Shown: positions 18,217 to 27,356 of the stretch, one piece after another | Layout of the letters: each line of letters begins with the position of its first letter | Numbering within the stretch: the stretch's first letter is position 1 | Origin: Acidobacteriota bacterium | Lineage (GTDB): Bacteria; Acidobacteriota; Vicinamibacteria; Vicinamibacterales; CAVVIG01 | Assembly: GCA_003222395.1 (NCBI GenBank) | Contig: QHWB01000067.1 | Coordinates: 1-54,985 of the forward strand | Length of the DNA stretch: 54,985 bases | Reading direction: 5' to 3' | Translations under genes and position numbers: made by a program | Notes under the pieces: model-generated | What the model saw: only the letters and a program-made list of their open reading frames with translations | Told to the model about the DNA's origin: nothing | Databases searched by the model: none

Positions 18217-19542
18217 ATGACCCCGGCGATCGAGCTGACGAACGTCACGAAGATCTACCGCCGCTACACCGGCCGTCAGTTCTCGACGCTCAAGAGCGCG
18301 CTGCTGCAGCGCAGCCTCATGCGCGACCTGCAGCCGAGCGAGACGTTTCCGGCGCTCACCGACGTCTCGTTCACCGTGCCGAAGGGGTCGACCTACGGCG
18401 TCATCGGCAGGAACGGATCGGGCAAGAGCACGGCGCTGAAGCTCGTCGCCGGCATCACGAAGCCGACCGGCGGCGTCGTGCGCGTCGACGGCCGCATCTC
18501 GGCGCTCATCGAGCTCGGCGCCGGCTTTCATCCGGAAATCTCCGGCCGCGAGAACGTGTTCATCAACGGCATCATGCTCGGCCTCACCAAACGGCAGATT
18601 CAGGAGCGGTTCGACGAGATCGTCGAGTTCGCCGAGCTGCGCGAGTTCATCGACGCGCCCGTGAAGACCTATTCGTCGGGCATGTACATGCGCCTCGGGT
18701 TTGCGGTCGCGATCCATGTCGACCCCGACGTGCTGCTCGTCGACGAAGTGCTTGCCGTCGGCGACGAGGGCTTCACGCACAAGTGCCTCGACAAGTTCTC
18801 GGAATTCCGCCGGCGCGGCAAAACCATCCTGCTCGTCACCCATTCGCTGAACCTCGTCGAACGGTTCTGCGACGAGGCGCTGTGGCTCGACGCCGGGCGC
18901 GCGCAAACCCACGGCGACCCCAAACGCGTCGTCGGCGCCTATCTGACCGCCGTCGAGCAGGGCGAAGAGCAGTTGATGGTGGAGACCACCGCCAGGGCCG
19001 TGGAGTCGGCGGCGCCGCCGGGGGCCGACGTGCCGCAACCGCAAGATCTGACGACGAACATGTTCCAGGCTACCGAAGGGCGTTGGGGATCGCGCGAGAT
19101 CGAGATCACCGACGTCGTGCTTCGCGATGCAGCCGGTCAGCCGTCGCATGTGTTTCACAGCGGCGAGCCGTTGTCGATCGTGTTGAGACTACGCGCGAAG
19201 CAGCCGACCGACGATGTCGTGTTCGGCATCGGGGTGTTCAACGCCGAAGGGGTCTGCTGCTACGGCACGAACACGTTCATCGAGGAGATGAATCCCGCGG
19301 CGCTGAACGGCGACGCGGAGGCGACGTTCGCGATCGACGCGCTCGATCTCGTCGAAGGCACCTACAAGCTGGATGCTGCCGTGCACAAACGCGACGGGTA
19401 TCCGTACGACTACCACCGTCTGCTGTACACGTTCCGCGTGAAGTCGCGGACGCACGACGTCGGCATCTACCGGCCACGGCACAAGTGGACGTTTTCGAGC
19501 AACGTACAATTCCTGCAGCGTGACGATCGATCAGGCAGTTGA
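18217..19542 (+). CDS. ABC-2 type polysaccharide exporter, ATPase subunit (Wzt/TagH-like)
   Basis: From ATG 18217 the 441-residue protein starts [20 protein letters not shown]. It has Walker [13 protein letters not shown], signature [14 protein letters not shown], Walker [13 protein letters not shown] and the H-loop VTHS. After about residue 260 a linker leads to a Wzt C-terminal beta-sandwich domain (about 300-435), which in O-antigen exporters binds the glycan end. A longer open frame from 18007 runs through repeat DNA and is not used. The 3' end overlaps the next gene by 23 bp. Confidence 0.92.
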   Translation: MTPAIELTNVTKIYRRYTGRQFSTLKSALLQRSLMRDLQPSETFPALTDVSFTVPKGSTYGVIGRNGSGKSTALKLVAGITKPTGGVVRVDGRISALIELGAGFHPEISGRENVFINGIMLGLTKRQIQERFDEIVEFAELREFIDAPVKTYSSGMYMRLGFAVAIHVDPDVLLVDEVLAVGDEGFTHKCLDKFSEFRRRGKTILLVTHSLNLVERFCDEALWLDAGRAQTHGDPKRVVGAYLTAVEQGEEQLMVETTARAVESAAPPGADVPQPQDLTTNMFQATEGRWGSREIEITDVVLRDAAGQPSHVFHSGEPLSIVLRLRAKQPTDDVVFGIGVFNAEGVCCYGTNTFIEEMNPAALNGDAEATFAIDALDLVEGTYKLDAAVHKRDGYPYDYHRLLYTFRVKSRTHDVGIYRPRHKWTFSSNVQFLQRDDRSGS

Positions 19543-19981
19543 ATTCGTGGAGCGCCTGCGCGCCGACGGCAAAACGATCGTCTTCACCAACGGCGTCTTC
19601 GATCTCCTTCATCCCGGCCACGTGCGGTACCTGCAACGGGCGCGCGCGCTCGGCGACGCGCTCGTCGTCGGAATCAATTCCGATCGATCGGCGCGGGCGA
19701 ACAAGGGAACCGGGCGCCCGATCACCCCCGACTCCGAGCGTGCCGAGCTCATCGGCGCCCTCAAATGCGTCGACGCCGTCATCGTCTTCGACGAGGACAC
19801 GCCCCACGCGCTCATCGCGGCGGTGCAGCCCGATGTTCTCGTCAAGGGCGCCGACTGGGCGGAAGATGCGATCGTCGGCCGAGACGTCGTCGAGGCGCGC
19901 GGCGGGAAAGTGGTCCGCTTCGCCGTCGAGCCCGGCTACTCCACGAGCGCCATCATCGAACGCGTCAAACGCAGTCTGTAG
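19520..19981 (+). CDS. D-glycero-beta-D-manno-heptose 1-phosphate adenylyltransferase (HldE C-terminal type)
   Basis: The 153-residue protein has the nucleotidyltransferase motif [17 protein letters not shown] (HxGH as HPGH), VGINSD, and [20 protein letters not shown], all typical of the RfaE domain II/HldE C-terminal family. It activates heptose-1-phosphate to ADP-heptose for lipopolysaccharide core synthesis. It stands alone without the kinase domain. The start is a GTG inside the end of the ATPase gene. Its last codons (encoding VKRSL and stop) are duplicated downstream. Confidence 0.9.
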   Translation: MTIDQAVEFVERLRADGKTIVFTNGVFDLLHPGHVRYLQRARALGDALVVGINSDRSARANKGTGRPITPDSERAELIGALKCVDAVIVFDEDTPHALIAAVQPDVLVKGADWAEDAIVGRDVVEARGGKVVRFAVEPGYSTSAIIERVKRSL

Positions 19982-20130
19982 CGCGAGCCTTTCAGGCGAG
20001 CGTCAAGCGCACGCTGTAGCGCGAGCCTTTCAGGCGAGCGTCAAGCGCACGCTGTAGCGCGAGCCTTTCAGGCGAGCGTCCCTCGCTCGGCGCCATCGCC
20101 ACGCTCGGCTAAAGCCTTCGCGCTACACTG
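19962..20130 (+). repeat. 38-bp tandem repeat duplicating the adenylyltransferase 3' end, plus inverted unit
   Basis: Three units with a 38-bp period (starting near 19962, 20000 and 20038) combine GCGTCAAGCGCACGCTGTAG with GCGCGAGCCTTTCAGGCGA. The first unit overlaps the end of the gene and later ones repeat it as VKRTL-stop. An inverted partner (GCTCGGCTAAAGCCTTCGCGC) lies at about 20103-20123. The second half of the unit is the GTAGCGCGAGGCTTTCAGCCGAG repeat family found again at 25.7 and 28.0 kb. Confidence 0.85.
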
Positions 20131-20137
20131 GAGGTTC

Positions 20138-23100
20138 GTGGCCACGTCGACGTCCCTCAACCTTCGCGCCGTTCTGAAGACCGCCGTCGTGCGCAGCGGA
20201 ATGGATATCCCTGCGCGCATCGTGTCGGGTCTCACCCAGTCCGCGAACGCGCTGTTCGTGGCCGCGGCGGCGCAGGCGCGGCCGCATGGGGTGGTGCTCT
20301 ACGTCGTGCCGAGCGACGGCGACCTCGAGCAGTCGGTCGCCGACGTCGCGTTCTTTCTCGCCGCGCTCGAAGGGCTGCCGGCGATGGCGGCCGAGCGGGC
20401 GGTGCTGGCGTTTCCGTCGCACGAGGTCGATCCGTATCGCGGCCTCGCGCCGCACGTCGGCGTCACCTCCGCGCGGGCCCGCGCGCTGCACGGCATCGGC
20501 CGCGGCACCGCGAGAGTAGTCGTCGCGTCGGCCGCCGGCCTGCTGCCGCGCGTGACCGCGCCAGAGCGACTCCTCGCCGCCTCGCTCGAGCTGAAACCCG
20601 GTCAGGATATCTCGCCGACCGATCTGGCGGAACTGCTCGTCGACGCCGGCTTCAGCCGCGAAGATCCCGCCGATCAGCACGGCGAGTTCGCGTCCCGCGG
20701 CGGCATCGTCGACATCTTCCCGGTGGCGGAAACGCATCCGGTCCGGCTCGAATTCATCGGCGACACGATCGAGACGATCCGCACCTACGATCCGTCGACC
20801 CAGCGATCGATCGCGCCGATCGATCGGATTGCCATCGTGCCGCTGCGCGACGTGCTCTCCGACGATCGTTCCGCCACGCTGTTCGACTATCTCTCGCGCG
20901 CGAAAACCGCGCACACGATCGTGTCGGAGCGCGACGAAGTCGAGGTCTCGGCGGCGAAGCTGCTCGAACAGGTGCGGCGCAGCTACGAGACGCTCGTGTC
21001 GAACGGGACGGGTCCCGCGCCCGCAGAACCGGTGATCAGCGAGGAACAGTGGGCAGAGCTGAGTGCGGAAGACGACGCGGACATGCTCGTCGAGCGGGCG
21101 GAATTGAAATCGCGTCGAGGCCGCAGGGCGGGGGCCGAGCTTGCCCGGTCCGCAGGGCCCGGCCCAACCATCGATGTGGCGCGCGCCTTTCAGGCCCGCG
21201 ATCGCGGCACCCCGAGCTCGTCGAGGGATGAAGGCGCCGCGCCACCGGTCGCGTCGCCCGATCAACTCTTTGTCGATTGGTCTGACATCGAAGCGCGCTT
21301 CGCCCACGCGACGATGCTCGCGCACCTCGGCCTCGACGACGACGCGCGTGAATTTCAAATCCCGAATCCCGAATCCCAAATCCCGAGCCCCGAGTCGCGA
21401 ATCCCGAATCCCGAATCCCAAATCCCGAGACGAGAGCTTCCGTCGCACCGCATCCGATGCCAGCCCGCCATCGAGATGCGCGGACGGATTCCCGAATGGG
21501 TGGCTGAGATCAAACGTCTCCGCGACGCCGGCGATACGACGCTGCTCGTCGCCGCGACTGCCGGCCGCGCGGAGCGGACCATCGAGCTGCTGAAGGAGTA
21601 CGAAGTCTTTGCGATACCGGTTGAACGCGCGGAAGACGCGCGCTACGCCGCCGTGCTCGTCGCCGTGGGCGGCCTCTCGCGCGGATTCCGTTTGCCGGAC
21701 GCGGCGCTGCAGATCTACGCCGAGGCGGACGTCTTCGAGGAAGAACGCCGCACGCCGGAGCGCCGCCGATCGGCGACGAAAGCGTTCCTCTCCGATCTCC
21801 GCGACCTCAAGGTCGGTGACTACGTCGTCCACGTCGACCACGGGATCGGCGTGTTCGTCGGCCTCAGGCAGATCGGCGTCGGCCCTTCGACGAGCTCAGG
21901 GCAGGGCGACGGCCAGGAGTTCCTCGAGCTGCGCTACGCGGGCGACGACAAGCTGTTCGTCCCGGTCGAGCGCCTCGACCTGGTGCAGAAGTACACCGGC
22001 GCGACGAAGCCGCCGGTCGACAGGCTGGGCGGCACGTCGTGGGAGCGCGCGAAGACCCGAGTCAAGAAAGCGATGCGCGACATGGCGGAGGAGCTGCTCA
22101 AGCTCTACGCCGCGCGCCGCGCCGTGCCGGGCCACGCCTTCGCCGGCGACTCGCACTGGCAGCAGGAGTTCGAGGACGCGTTCGAGTACGAGCTGACCCC
22201 GGATCAGAAGACCGCCACCAGCGACATCAAGCGCGACATGGAGTCGTCTACGCCCATGGACCGTCTCCTGTGCGGCGACGTCGGCTACGGAAAAACCGAG
22301 GTCGCGATGCGCGCCGCCTTCAAGGCAGTCATGGACGGCAAGCAGGTCGCCTTCCTCGCGCCGACGACCGTGCTGGCGTTCCAGCATCAGAAGACGCTGC
22401 GCGAGCGGTTCGCCGGGTTTCCGGTGCGGATCGACATGGTCAGCCGCTTCCGCACAAAGCAGGAGCAGAAAGAGACGATCGGCGACCTCGCGGCCGGCAA
22501 GGTCGACGTGATCGTCGGCACGCACCGGCTGCTGTCGAAGGACGTCGAGTTCAGAGACCTCGGTCTGCTCGTCGTGGACGAAGAGCAGCGGTTCGGCGTC
22601 GCGCACAAGGAGAAGATCAAGCAGCTGAAAAAGAAAGTCGACGTGCTCACGATGAGCGCGACGCCCATCCCGCGCACGCTGAACATGTCGCTCATCGGCA
22701 TCCGCGACATGTCGATCATCGAGACGCCGCCGAAGGATCGCCTCTCGATTCAGACCAATGTCGTCAAGTTCGATCAGGAAGTCATCCGGCGCGCCGTTCT
22801 CAACGAGCTCGCGCGCGGCGGACAGGTGTATTTCGTCCACAACCGCGTCGAATCGATCTTCTCGATCGGCAACCTGCTGCAGCGCCTGGTGCCCGAGGCG
22901 AGAGTCGTCGTCGGTCACGGACAGATGGACGAGCGTGCGCTCGAGCGCGCGATGCTCGAGTTCGTCGCGAAGAAACACGACGTGCTGCTGGCGACGACCA
23001 TCGTCGAGAACGGCCTCGACATCCCGAACGCGAACACCATCGTCATCAATCGAGCCGACAAGTACGGGTTGTCGCAGCTCTATCAGCTTCGCGGGCGGGT

Positions 23101-24031
23101 GGGACGCTCGGATCGTCCGGCGTACGCGTACCTTTTGATTCCGCCGGAAGACAATCTCTCGCCGATTGCGAAGAAGCGGCTCGCGGCCATCAAGGAGTTC
23201 AGCGATCTCGGCAGCGGATTCCGCGTGGCGGCGCTCGACCTCGAGATTCGCGGCGCCGGCAACCTGCTGGGCGGCGAGCAGAGCGGCCACATCGACACAG
23301 TCGGCTTCGAGATGTACATGAAGCTGCTGGAGCAGACCGTCCGCGAGCTCAAAGGCGAGGAGATCGAAGACGACGTCCGCGCCACCGTGAACCTGCGCGT
23401 CGATCTCCGCATCGACGAGTCGTACGTGCCGGATATGAACCAGCGGCTGATGCTCTACAGAAAGGTCGCCGCCGCCCGGCGGGACGATGAGATCGATCGG
23501 GTTCTCGACGAAGCGGCCGACAGGTACGGTCCGCTGCCGTCCTCGCTGCTCAACCTCGCCGACTACGGGCGCATCCGCGTGATGGCCGATCGGCTCGGCG
23601 TCGACACGATCGACCGCGAAGGGCGCATCGTCGTCTTAAAGTTCAGACCGCAGGCGAGGGTCGATCCGGCGAGGCTCGTATCGCTGGTGCGGCAGCGATC
23701 GGACCTCACGCTCGTCCCGCCTGCGGCTCTGCGCCTGACGCTGGCCGGGATTCGGGATTCGGGATTCGGGATTCGGAGGGATTCGGGGTCGGGGATTCGC
23801 AGCGATTCGGCGCGCCCGACGAATCCCAAATCCCCAATCCCGAATCCCGCTCGGCGCGGACGCGAAGCGACCGCGCCGAGCTGGTGGACCGCGCGGGCAC
23901 GCGAAGCCGAAGTCAAACCGGGCTTCACCAAGGAAGAGATCCTGCGGCCGGCCAAGGAAGATCCGCGCGCGCCCGGCGGTGTGTTCGAGCGCGTCGGCGG
24001 CCTCCTGAGCGATCTGATCGACATGGGATAA
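20138..24031 (+). CDS. mfd: Transcription-repair coupling factor Mfd with several repeat insertions
   Basis: The 1297-residue protein has the full Mfd plan. There is a UvrB-like N-terminal module (about 1-320, with [20 protein letters not shown]) and the RNA polymerase-interacting CarD-like domain ([18 protein letters not shown], about 560). The RecG-like translocase has [18 protein letters not shown] and DEEQRFG, then [28 protein letters not shown] and [12 protein letters not shown]-terminal domain follows. Mfd removes stalled RNA polymerase and recruits UvrA. Extra sequence from dispersed repeats is present near residues 345-365, 405-431, 581-590 and 1203-1238, all in frame. The start is a GTG after a repeat block. 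Confidence 0.97.
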   Translation: MATSTSLNLRAVLKTAVVRSGMDIPARIVSGLTQSANALFVAAAAQARPHGVVLYVVPSDGDLEQSVADVAFFLAALEGLPAMAAERAVLAFPSHEVDPYRGLAPHVGVTSARARALHGIGRGTARVVVASAAGLLPRVTAPERLLAASLELKPGQDISPTDLAELLVDAGFSREDPADQHGEFASRGGIVDIFPVAETHPVRLEFIGDTIETIRTYDPSTQRSIAPIDRIAIVPLRDVLSDDRSATLFDYLSRAKTAHTIVSERDEVEVSAAKLLEQVRRSYETLVSNGTGPAPAEPVISEEQWAELSAEDDADMLVERAELKSRRGRRAGAELARSAGPGPTIDVARAFQARDRGTPSSSRDEGAAPPVASPDQLFVDWSDIEARFAHATMLAHLGLDDDAREFQIPNPESQIPSPESRIPNPESQIPRRELPSHRIRCQPAIEMRGRIPEWVAEIKRLRDAGDTTLLVAATAGRAERTIELLKEYEVFAIPVERAEDARYAAVLVAVGGLSRGFRLPDAALQIYAEADVFEEERRTPERRRSATKAFLSDLRDLKVGDYVVHVDHGIGVFVGLRQIGVGPSTSSGQGDGQEFLELRYAGDDKLFVPVERLDLVQKYTGATKPPVDRLGGTSWERAKTRVKKAMRDMAEELLKLYAARRAVPGHAFAGDSHWQQEFEDAFEYELTPDQKTATSDIKRDMESSTPMDRLLCGDVGYGKTEVAMRAAFKAVMDGKQVAFLAPTTVLAFQHQKTLRERFAGFPVRIDMVSRFRTKQEQKETIGDLAAGKVDVIVGTHRLLSKDVEFRDLGLLVVDEEQRFGVAHKEKIKQLKKKVDVLTMSATPIPRTLNMSLIGIRDMSIIETPPKDRLSIQTNVVKFDQEVIRRAVLNELARGGQVYFVHNRVESIFSIGNLLQRLVPEARVVVGHGQMDERALERAMLEFVAKKHDVLLATTIVENGLDIPNANTIVINRADKYGLSQLYQLRGRVGRSDRPAYAYLLIPPEDNLSPIAKKRLAAIKEFSDLGSGFRVAALDLEIRGAGNLLGGEQSGHIDTVGFEMYMKLLEQTVRELKGEEIEDDVRATVNLRVDLRIDESYVPDMNQRLMLYRKVAAARRDDEIDRVLDEAADRYGPLPSSLLNLADYGRIRVMADRLGVDTIDREGRIVVLKFRPQARVDPARLVSLVRQRSDLTLVPPAALRLTLAGIRDSGFGIRRDSGSGIRSDSARPTNPKSPIPNPARRGREATAPSWWTARAREAEVKPGFTKEEILRPAKEDPRAPGGVFERVGGLLSDLIDMG
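21177..21430. repeat. Stacked repeat insertions inside mfd (first cluster)
   Basis: Three families occur in 250 bp of coding sequence. A partial GCGCGCGCCTTTCAGGCCCG unit lies at about 21181-21200. A CCCCGAGCTCGTCGAGGG unit lies at about 21210-21227. GAATCCC heptamers occur at 21354-21430 and encode an IPNPES-type repeat. They fall between the UvrB-like and CarD-like domains, where Mfd homologues vary in length. Confidence 0.8.
21882..21908. repeat. CTTCGACGAGCTCAGGGC unit inside mfd
   Basis: CCCTTCGACGAGCTCAGGGC (21884-21903) encodes GPSTSSGQG within the CarD-like domain, between strands GLRQIGV and [11 protein letters not shown]. Related units occur at 21210-21227 and, inverted and imperfect, near 53505-53550 in the minus-strand low-complexity gene. 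It adds about nine residues to a conserved domain. Confidence 0.7.
23746..23850. repeat. Inverted GGGATTC heptamer block inside mfd (second cluster)
   Basis: GGGATTC units (23747-23795) are followed by GAATCCC units (about 23820-23849), the same two-armed design as the block at 12511-12617, but here within the mfd C-terminal domain. It encodes [14 protein letters not shown] and further Arg/Ser/Pro-rich residues (about 1203-1238). The flanking conserved protein (LRLTLAG before, GFTKEEIL after) stays in one frame. Confidence 0.85.
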
Positions 24032-24053
24032 AATATTTGGTTTCAAAGGACTT

Positions 24054-25130
24054 ATGAAAACCAAGACAGCTCTGCTGGCCGCGTTTCTGCTCACCGCCTG
24101 CGCCATCGGCCGCGCTGAAGTCTTCGAGCAGATTCTCGTCAAGGTGAACGGCGAGATCTTCACGAAAAGCGATCTCGAGCAGCGTCAGATCGGCGTCCTG
24201 CGTCAGAAAGGGCAGCAGATCGACCTGAAGAGCGCGACCGGGGACGCACAGCTTCGCAAGGCGCTCGACGAGATCACGCCGCAGCTGATGGTCGACGTGG
24301 TCGACGAGATGCTGCTGCTGCAGCGCGGCAAGGAGCTCGGCTATCGCATCGGCGACGATCAGTTCAAGAGCATCGTCGACAACATCAAGAAGGAAAACAA
24401 GATCGAGACCGAAGAGCAGTTCCAGGCCGCGTTGAAGTCCGAGAACATGACGCTGGCCGATCTGCGCCGAAATCTCGAGAAGACGGTCATCATCCAGCGC
24501 GTGCAGCAGAACGAGGTGATGGGGAAGATCGGTGTCACCGAGGACGAAGCGCGCAGCTACTACGACGCGCATCTGAGCGAGTTCACCTCCGCGCCGTCGG
24601 TCACGCTCCGCGAGATCCTCGTCAGCGTTCCCACGGATCCCAAGGGGGTCAACGCCGCAGCGGACGAAGCGGCGCAGGCGAAAGCCGCGGAGCTCCGCAA
24701 GCGCGTCACCACCGGCGGCGACAGCTTCGAGAAGCTCGCGTCGGAGGTTTCCGAGTCGCCGTCGAAGGCGAACTCCGGCTTGATCGGACCGCTCAACCTC
24801 GGCGACATCTCGCCGGATCTGCGCAAGATCGTCGACGCCATGAAGCCGGGCGACGTCACCGACGTCATCAGGACGAATCGCGGTTATCAGATCCTCAAGC
24901 TCGAAACCAAGACGCAGGCCGAGACGATGCCGTTCGAGCAGGCGCACGAGCAGATTGGCGAGCGCGTGTTCACCGACAAGCGGAAGGTCGAGTACCAGAA
25001 GTATCTCGACAAGCTGCGGGCGCAGGCCATCATCGAGTGGAAGAACGAGGACATCAAGCGGGCGTTCCTCGAGGGGCTGAAGCAGCACGGCGCTGGTGTC
25101 AGCGGCGACGGATCAGGCGTGAAGAACTAG
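24054..25130 (+). CDS. SurA-like periplasmic peptidyl-prolyl isomerase/chaperone
   Basis: The 358-residue protein has an N-terminal export signal (MKTKTALLAAFLLTACAIGR). LTAC fits a lipobox, so it may be a lipoprotein, although a plain signal peptide is possible. A SurA_N-like helical region (VNGEIFTKSDLEQRQ, VVDEMLLLQRGKELG) is followed by a parvulin domain (about 180-285, SVTLREILVS to RTNRGYQILKLE) and a C-terminal helix. SurA-type proteins escort outer-membrane proteins through the periplasm. It follows mfd by 22 bp and precedes the NusG-like gene by 2 bp. Confidence 0.85.
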   Translation: MKTKTALLAAFLLTACAIGRAEVFEQILVKVNGEIFTKSDLEQRQIGVLRQKGQQIDLKSATGDAQLRKALDEITPQLMVDVVDEMLLLQRGKELGYRIGDDQFKSIVDNIKKENKIETEEQFQAALKSENMTLADLRRNLEKTVIIQRVQQNEVMGKIGVTEDEARSYYDAHLSEFTSAPSVTLREILVSVPTDPKGVNAAADEAAQAKAAELRKRVTTGGDSFEKLASEVSESPSKANSGLIGPLNLGDISPDLRKIVDAMKPGDVTDVIRTNRGYQILKLETKTQAETMPFEQAHEQIGERVFTDKRKVEYQKYLDKLRAQAIIEWKNEDIKRAFLEGLKQHGAGVSGDGSGVKN

Positions 25131-25132
25131 AC

Positions 25133-25675
25133 GTGCAAACCGAACCCCGAATCCCGAATCCCGAATCCCGAATCCCGAGTTCAGAATCCCAATGGTTCGC
25201 CATCTGGACCCGCTCGCGCCACGAGCAGGTCGTTCGCGAGCAGCTCGAACGGAAGCACTTCGAAGCATTCCTGCCGACGATCACGAAATGGAGCCGGTGG
25301 AAGGATCGGAAGAAGAAGATCGACTGGCCGCTGTTTCCCGGCTACTGCTTCGCGCGGTTCGACCCGGGCGACTCGCTGCCGATTCTCAAGTGCGCCGGCG
25401 TCGTCAACATCGTGTCGTTCGAGGGGAAGCCGGCGGCGATTCCTGAGTACGAGCTCGAAAGCATCCGGGTGCTCGTCGGCAGCGAGCTGCAGTACGACCC
25501 GTGCCCGTTGATCCGCGAAGGGATGATGGTGGAGGTGGCCCACGGCCCGTTGCGCGGCGTCATCGGACGCCTGATGCGCAAGGACGCCCACCGCGCGCGC
25601 CTGGTGCTGTCGGTCGATCTGATCGGCCAGGCCGTGAGCGTGGAAGTCGACGCCGCGGACGTGAAACCGTACTGA
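25133..25675 (+). CDS. NusG/RfaH-like (UpxY-type) transcription antiterminator
   Basis: The 180-residue protein has the NGN fold motifs WFAIWTRSRHEQVVREQLER, PLFPGYCFARFD and VSFEGKPAAIPEYELESIR, then a KOW domain (about 120-180). The family binds RNA polymerase and promotes elongation through long polysaccharide operons. In homologues WFA is close to the start, whereas here it follows about 19 residues (from MQTEP) encoded by GAATCCC heptamers. GTG 25133 is the only plausible start near the preceding stop. The exopolysaccharide locus begins 5 kb downstream and may be its target, which is inference. Confidence 0.85.
   Translation: MQTEPRIPNPESRIPSSESQWFAIWTRSRHEQVVREQLERKHFEAFLPTITKWSRWKDRKKKIDWPLFPGYCFARFDPGDSLPILKCAGVVNIVSFEGKPAAIPEYELESIRVLVGSELQYDPCPLIREGMMVEVAHGPLRGVIGRLMRKDAHRARLVLSVDLIGQAVSVEVDAADVKPY
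25141..25191. repeat. GAATCCC heptamer block forming the 5' end of the NusG-like gene
   Basis: Five to six units of CCCGAAT lie between the GTG start (25133) and the first conserved codon (TGG of WFAIW). They encode [10 protein letters not shown]-type sequence. They are the same heptamer as in mfd, the regulator gene and the atpH-atpA gap. Confidence 0.85.
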
Positions 25676-25679
25676 TTGA

Positions 25680-25892
25680 GCTGTAGCGCGAGGCTGCAGT
25701 GTAGCGCGAGGCTTTCAGCCGAGTTCGGCTCGCCTGAAAGGCTCGCCCTACCGAGTCGCGCGAGGCTGCCGTGTAGCGCGAGGCTGCCGTGTAGCGCGAG
25801 GCTTTCAGCCGAGCGTGCGGCTCGCCTGAAAGGCTCGCCCTACCGAGTCGCGCGAGGCCGCCGTGTAGCGCGAGGCTTTCAGCCGAGCGTGC
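25680..25892. repeat. Array of GTAGCGCGAGGCTTTCAGCCGAG repeats
   Basis: The 452-bp gap before dusB starts with many copies of TGTAGCGCGAGGCT (for example at about 25682, 25700, 25772, 25790 and 25863), alternating with inverted CTCGCCTGAAAGGCTCGCCC (about 25736 and 25826). Two near-identical units of about 90-110 bp are present. The sequence can fold into several hairpins. No gene is seen in it. The rest of the gap (25893-26127) holds a gene remnant and otherwise nothing recognisable. Confidence 0.85.
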
Positions 25893-25985
25893 AGAAACAA
25901 TTTCGATCACGAGATCGGGTGCGCCCATCACGTGCATATCCGTGATGACGGCGCGGCGCTCGCGCGATACGCCGGGTTGCGCGCG
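25889..25985 (-). pseudogene. Remnant of a Uma2-family (DUF820) nuclease-like gene
   Basis: On the minus strand, GVSRERRAVITD followed by GAPDLVIEIVS matches the conserved core of Uma2 proteins, which are related to restriction endonucleases. The frame then runs directly into the repeat array where the conserved serine/proline-rich continuation should be. Upstream no credible N-terminal half is found. Only about 30 residues are recognisable, so this is a fragment cut by, or used as a landing site for, the repeats. The family assignment rests on pattern recognition only. Confidence 0.4.
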
Positions 25986-26127
25986 AGCCGTGCGCGTCCA
26001 CTGCACAGAACATCGTGTGCAATTCGTCGCTACGCTCTACGCTGGAGGCGTGCAAGCGCCATGTAGACGATCGGCGGTGCCCATAGCAGTACACGTCGCA
26101 TCTCCTGTTAGGATACGTAACTGCCGT

Positions 26128-27129
26128 ATGCAGATTGGCTCGGTCAAACTCCCGTCCCCTTTCGCGATAGCCCCGATGGCGGGCATGACCGACTCGGCGT
26201 TCCGACGCCTCGTCAAGCGCCACGGCGGCTGCGGCCTCGTCGTCACCGAGATGGTCAGCTCGGAGGGACTCGTGCGCGGCATCGACCGGACGCTCGAGTA
26301 CGCCGAGTACACGGAAGAAGAACGGCCGATCTCGATTCAGATCTTCGGCGGCGATCCCGACAAGATGGCGGCAGCCGCGCAGATCGTCGAGGGCATGGGC
26401 GCCGACATCGTCGACGTCAACATGGGCTGTCCGGTGCCGAAGATCGCGAAGCACAACGCCGGCTGCAGCCTGATGCGCGAGCCGGAGCAGGCGGCGAGCG
26501 TCATCAACGCGATGACCAGGGCCGTGAAGATTCCGGTGACGGTGAAGATGCGCGCAGGATGGAACGACGCCGAACGCAACGCCCCGCGGCTCGCGAAGAT
26601 GGTCGAGGATGCGGGCGCCGCCGCCATCGCGGTCCACGGCCGTACGGCGGCGCAGAGCTACAGCGGCAGCGCGGACTGGGAGCTCGTCGCGCGGATCGCC
26701 GACGATGTTCGCATCCCTGTGTTCGGCAGCGGCGACTGTGTGGAGCCGGAGCAGATCGTCGACAAGCTGCGATCGGGCGTCGACGGCGTGCTCGTCGGAC
26801 GCGGCGTCCTGCGCAATCCGTGGATTCTCGCGCAGGCCGAAGAGCTCGCCGCCGGCCGGCCCGCTCGCGACGTGACGCTCGACGATCGCGGACGCTTCCT
26901 CCTCGACTACATCGACATGCTGAAGCACGAGCGCGTCGACGAGACGCGCGCGACGAGCCATGACAAATGGATCGTCAACAAGCTGCGCGCGCTCGCGTCG
27001 TGGTACACCAAAGGCCTCGACAACGGATCGCATCTGCGGACCGCGATCAATTCCGCCGGGTCGCTCGACCAGCTGCGCGAAATCATCCTGAATTTTTTCT
27101 CCCCCGCGCGTTTCGTCCTACACGTCTGA
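26128..27129 (+). CDS. dusB: tRNA dihydrouridine synthase (DusB-like)
   Basis: From ATG 26128 the 333-residue protein starts MQIGSVKLPSPFAIAPMAGM, the FMN-binding barrel of Dus enzymes. It has the signature VDVNMGCPVPKIAKHNAGC with the catalytic Cys, the VTVKMRAGW segment, VHGRTAAQSYSG and GVLVGRGVLRNPW. It reduces specific uridines in the tRNA D loop using FMN. An open frame extends upstream to 25942 but is unconserved. A weak terminator-like hairpin follows. Confidence 0.93.
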   Translation: MQIGSVKLPSPFAIAPMAGMTDSAFRRLVKRHGGCGLVVTEMVSSEGLVRGIDRTLEYAEYTEEERPISIQIFGGDPDKMAAAAQIVEGMGADIVDVNMGCPVPKIAKHNAGCSLMREPEQAASVINAMTRAVKIPVTVKMRAGWNDAERNAPRLAKMVEDAGAAAIAVHGRTAAQSYSGSADWELVARIADDVRIPVFGSGDCVEPEQIVDKLRSGVDGVLVGRGVLRNPWILAQAEELAAGRPARDVTLDDRGRFLLDYIDMLKHERVDETRATSHDKWIVNKLRALASWYTKGLDNGSHLRTAINSAGSLDQLREIILNFFSPARFVLHV

Positions 27130-27133
27130 TCGC

Positions 27134-27160
27134 GAGACTGCACGTATTTGTCTCCTTTTT
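27134..27160 (+). terminator. Weak candidate intrinsic terminator after dusB
   Basis: GAGAC (27134-27138) pairs with GTCTC (27150-27154) and is followed by CTTTTT (27155-27160), 5 bp after the dusB stop. The stem is only 5 bp with an 11-nt loop, so efficiency is doubtful. Confidence 0.3.
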
Positions 27161-27183
27161 GATGCCACACCGTCGTAAATCCG

Positions 27184-27211
27184 TTGACACACACCTCAGC
27201 AGCGTTAGAAT
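27184..27211 (+). promoter_or_regulatory. Strong sigma-70-type promoter for the lipoprotein gene
   Basis: TTGACA (27184-27189), a 16-bp spacer and TAGAAT (27206-27211) make a near-consensus promoter. Transcription would start near 27218, leaving a leader of about 140 nt before ATG 27357. That leader contains short hairpins (CCCC-AGAGAC-GGGG, and GACT-GTA-AGTC), but no riboswitch class could be assigned. Confidence 0.6.
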
Positions 27212-27356
27212 TTCGTCGGCTCAACAAACATAGAGTCCTACTCGACGGCCCGCGGATCGATTCCCCCTCGCTCAGGCGTCCTCGAGTTTCCCCAGAGACG
27301 GGGCGCCGGGATTCCTCTCGCCAAAAATCCTGGACTGTAAGTCACGGGGCGAAGCT

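Noticed and set aside
19962-20130. Possible CRISPR array
   Set aside because: Units are contiguous without unique spacers, include a duplicated gene end, and no cas genes are present.
27212-27356. Possible cyclic-di-GMP (GEMM-like) riboswitch in the lipoprotein leader
   Set aside because: GGGGCGAAGCTA only loosely recalls the GEMM 3' motif; the conserved 5' half and stems could not be found.
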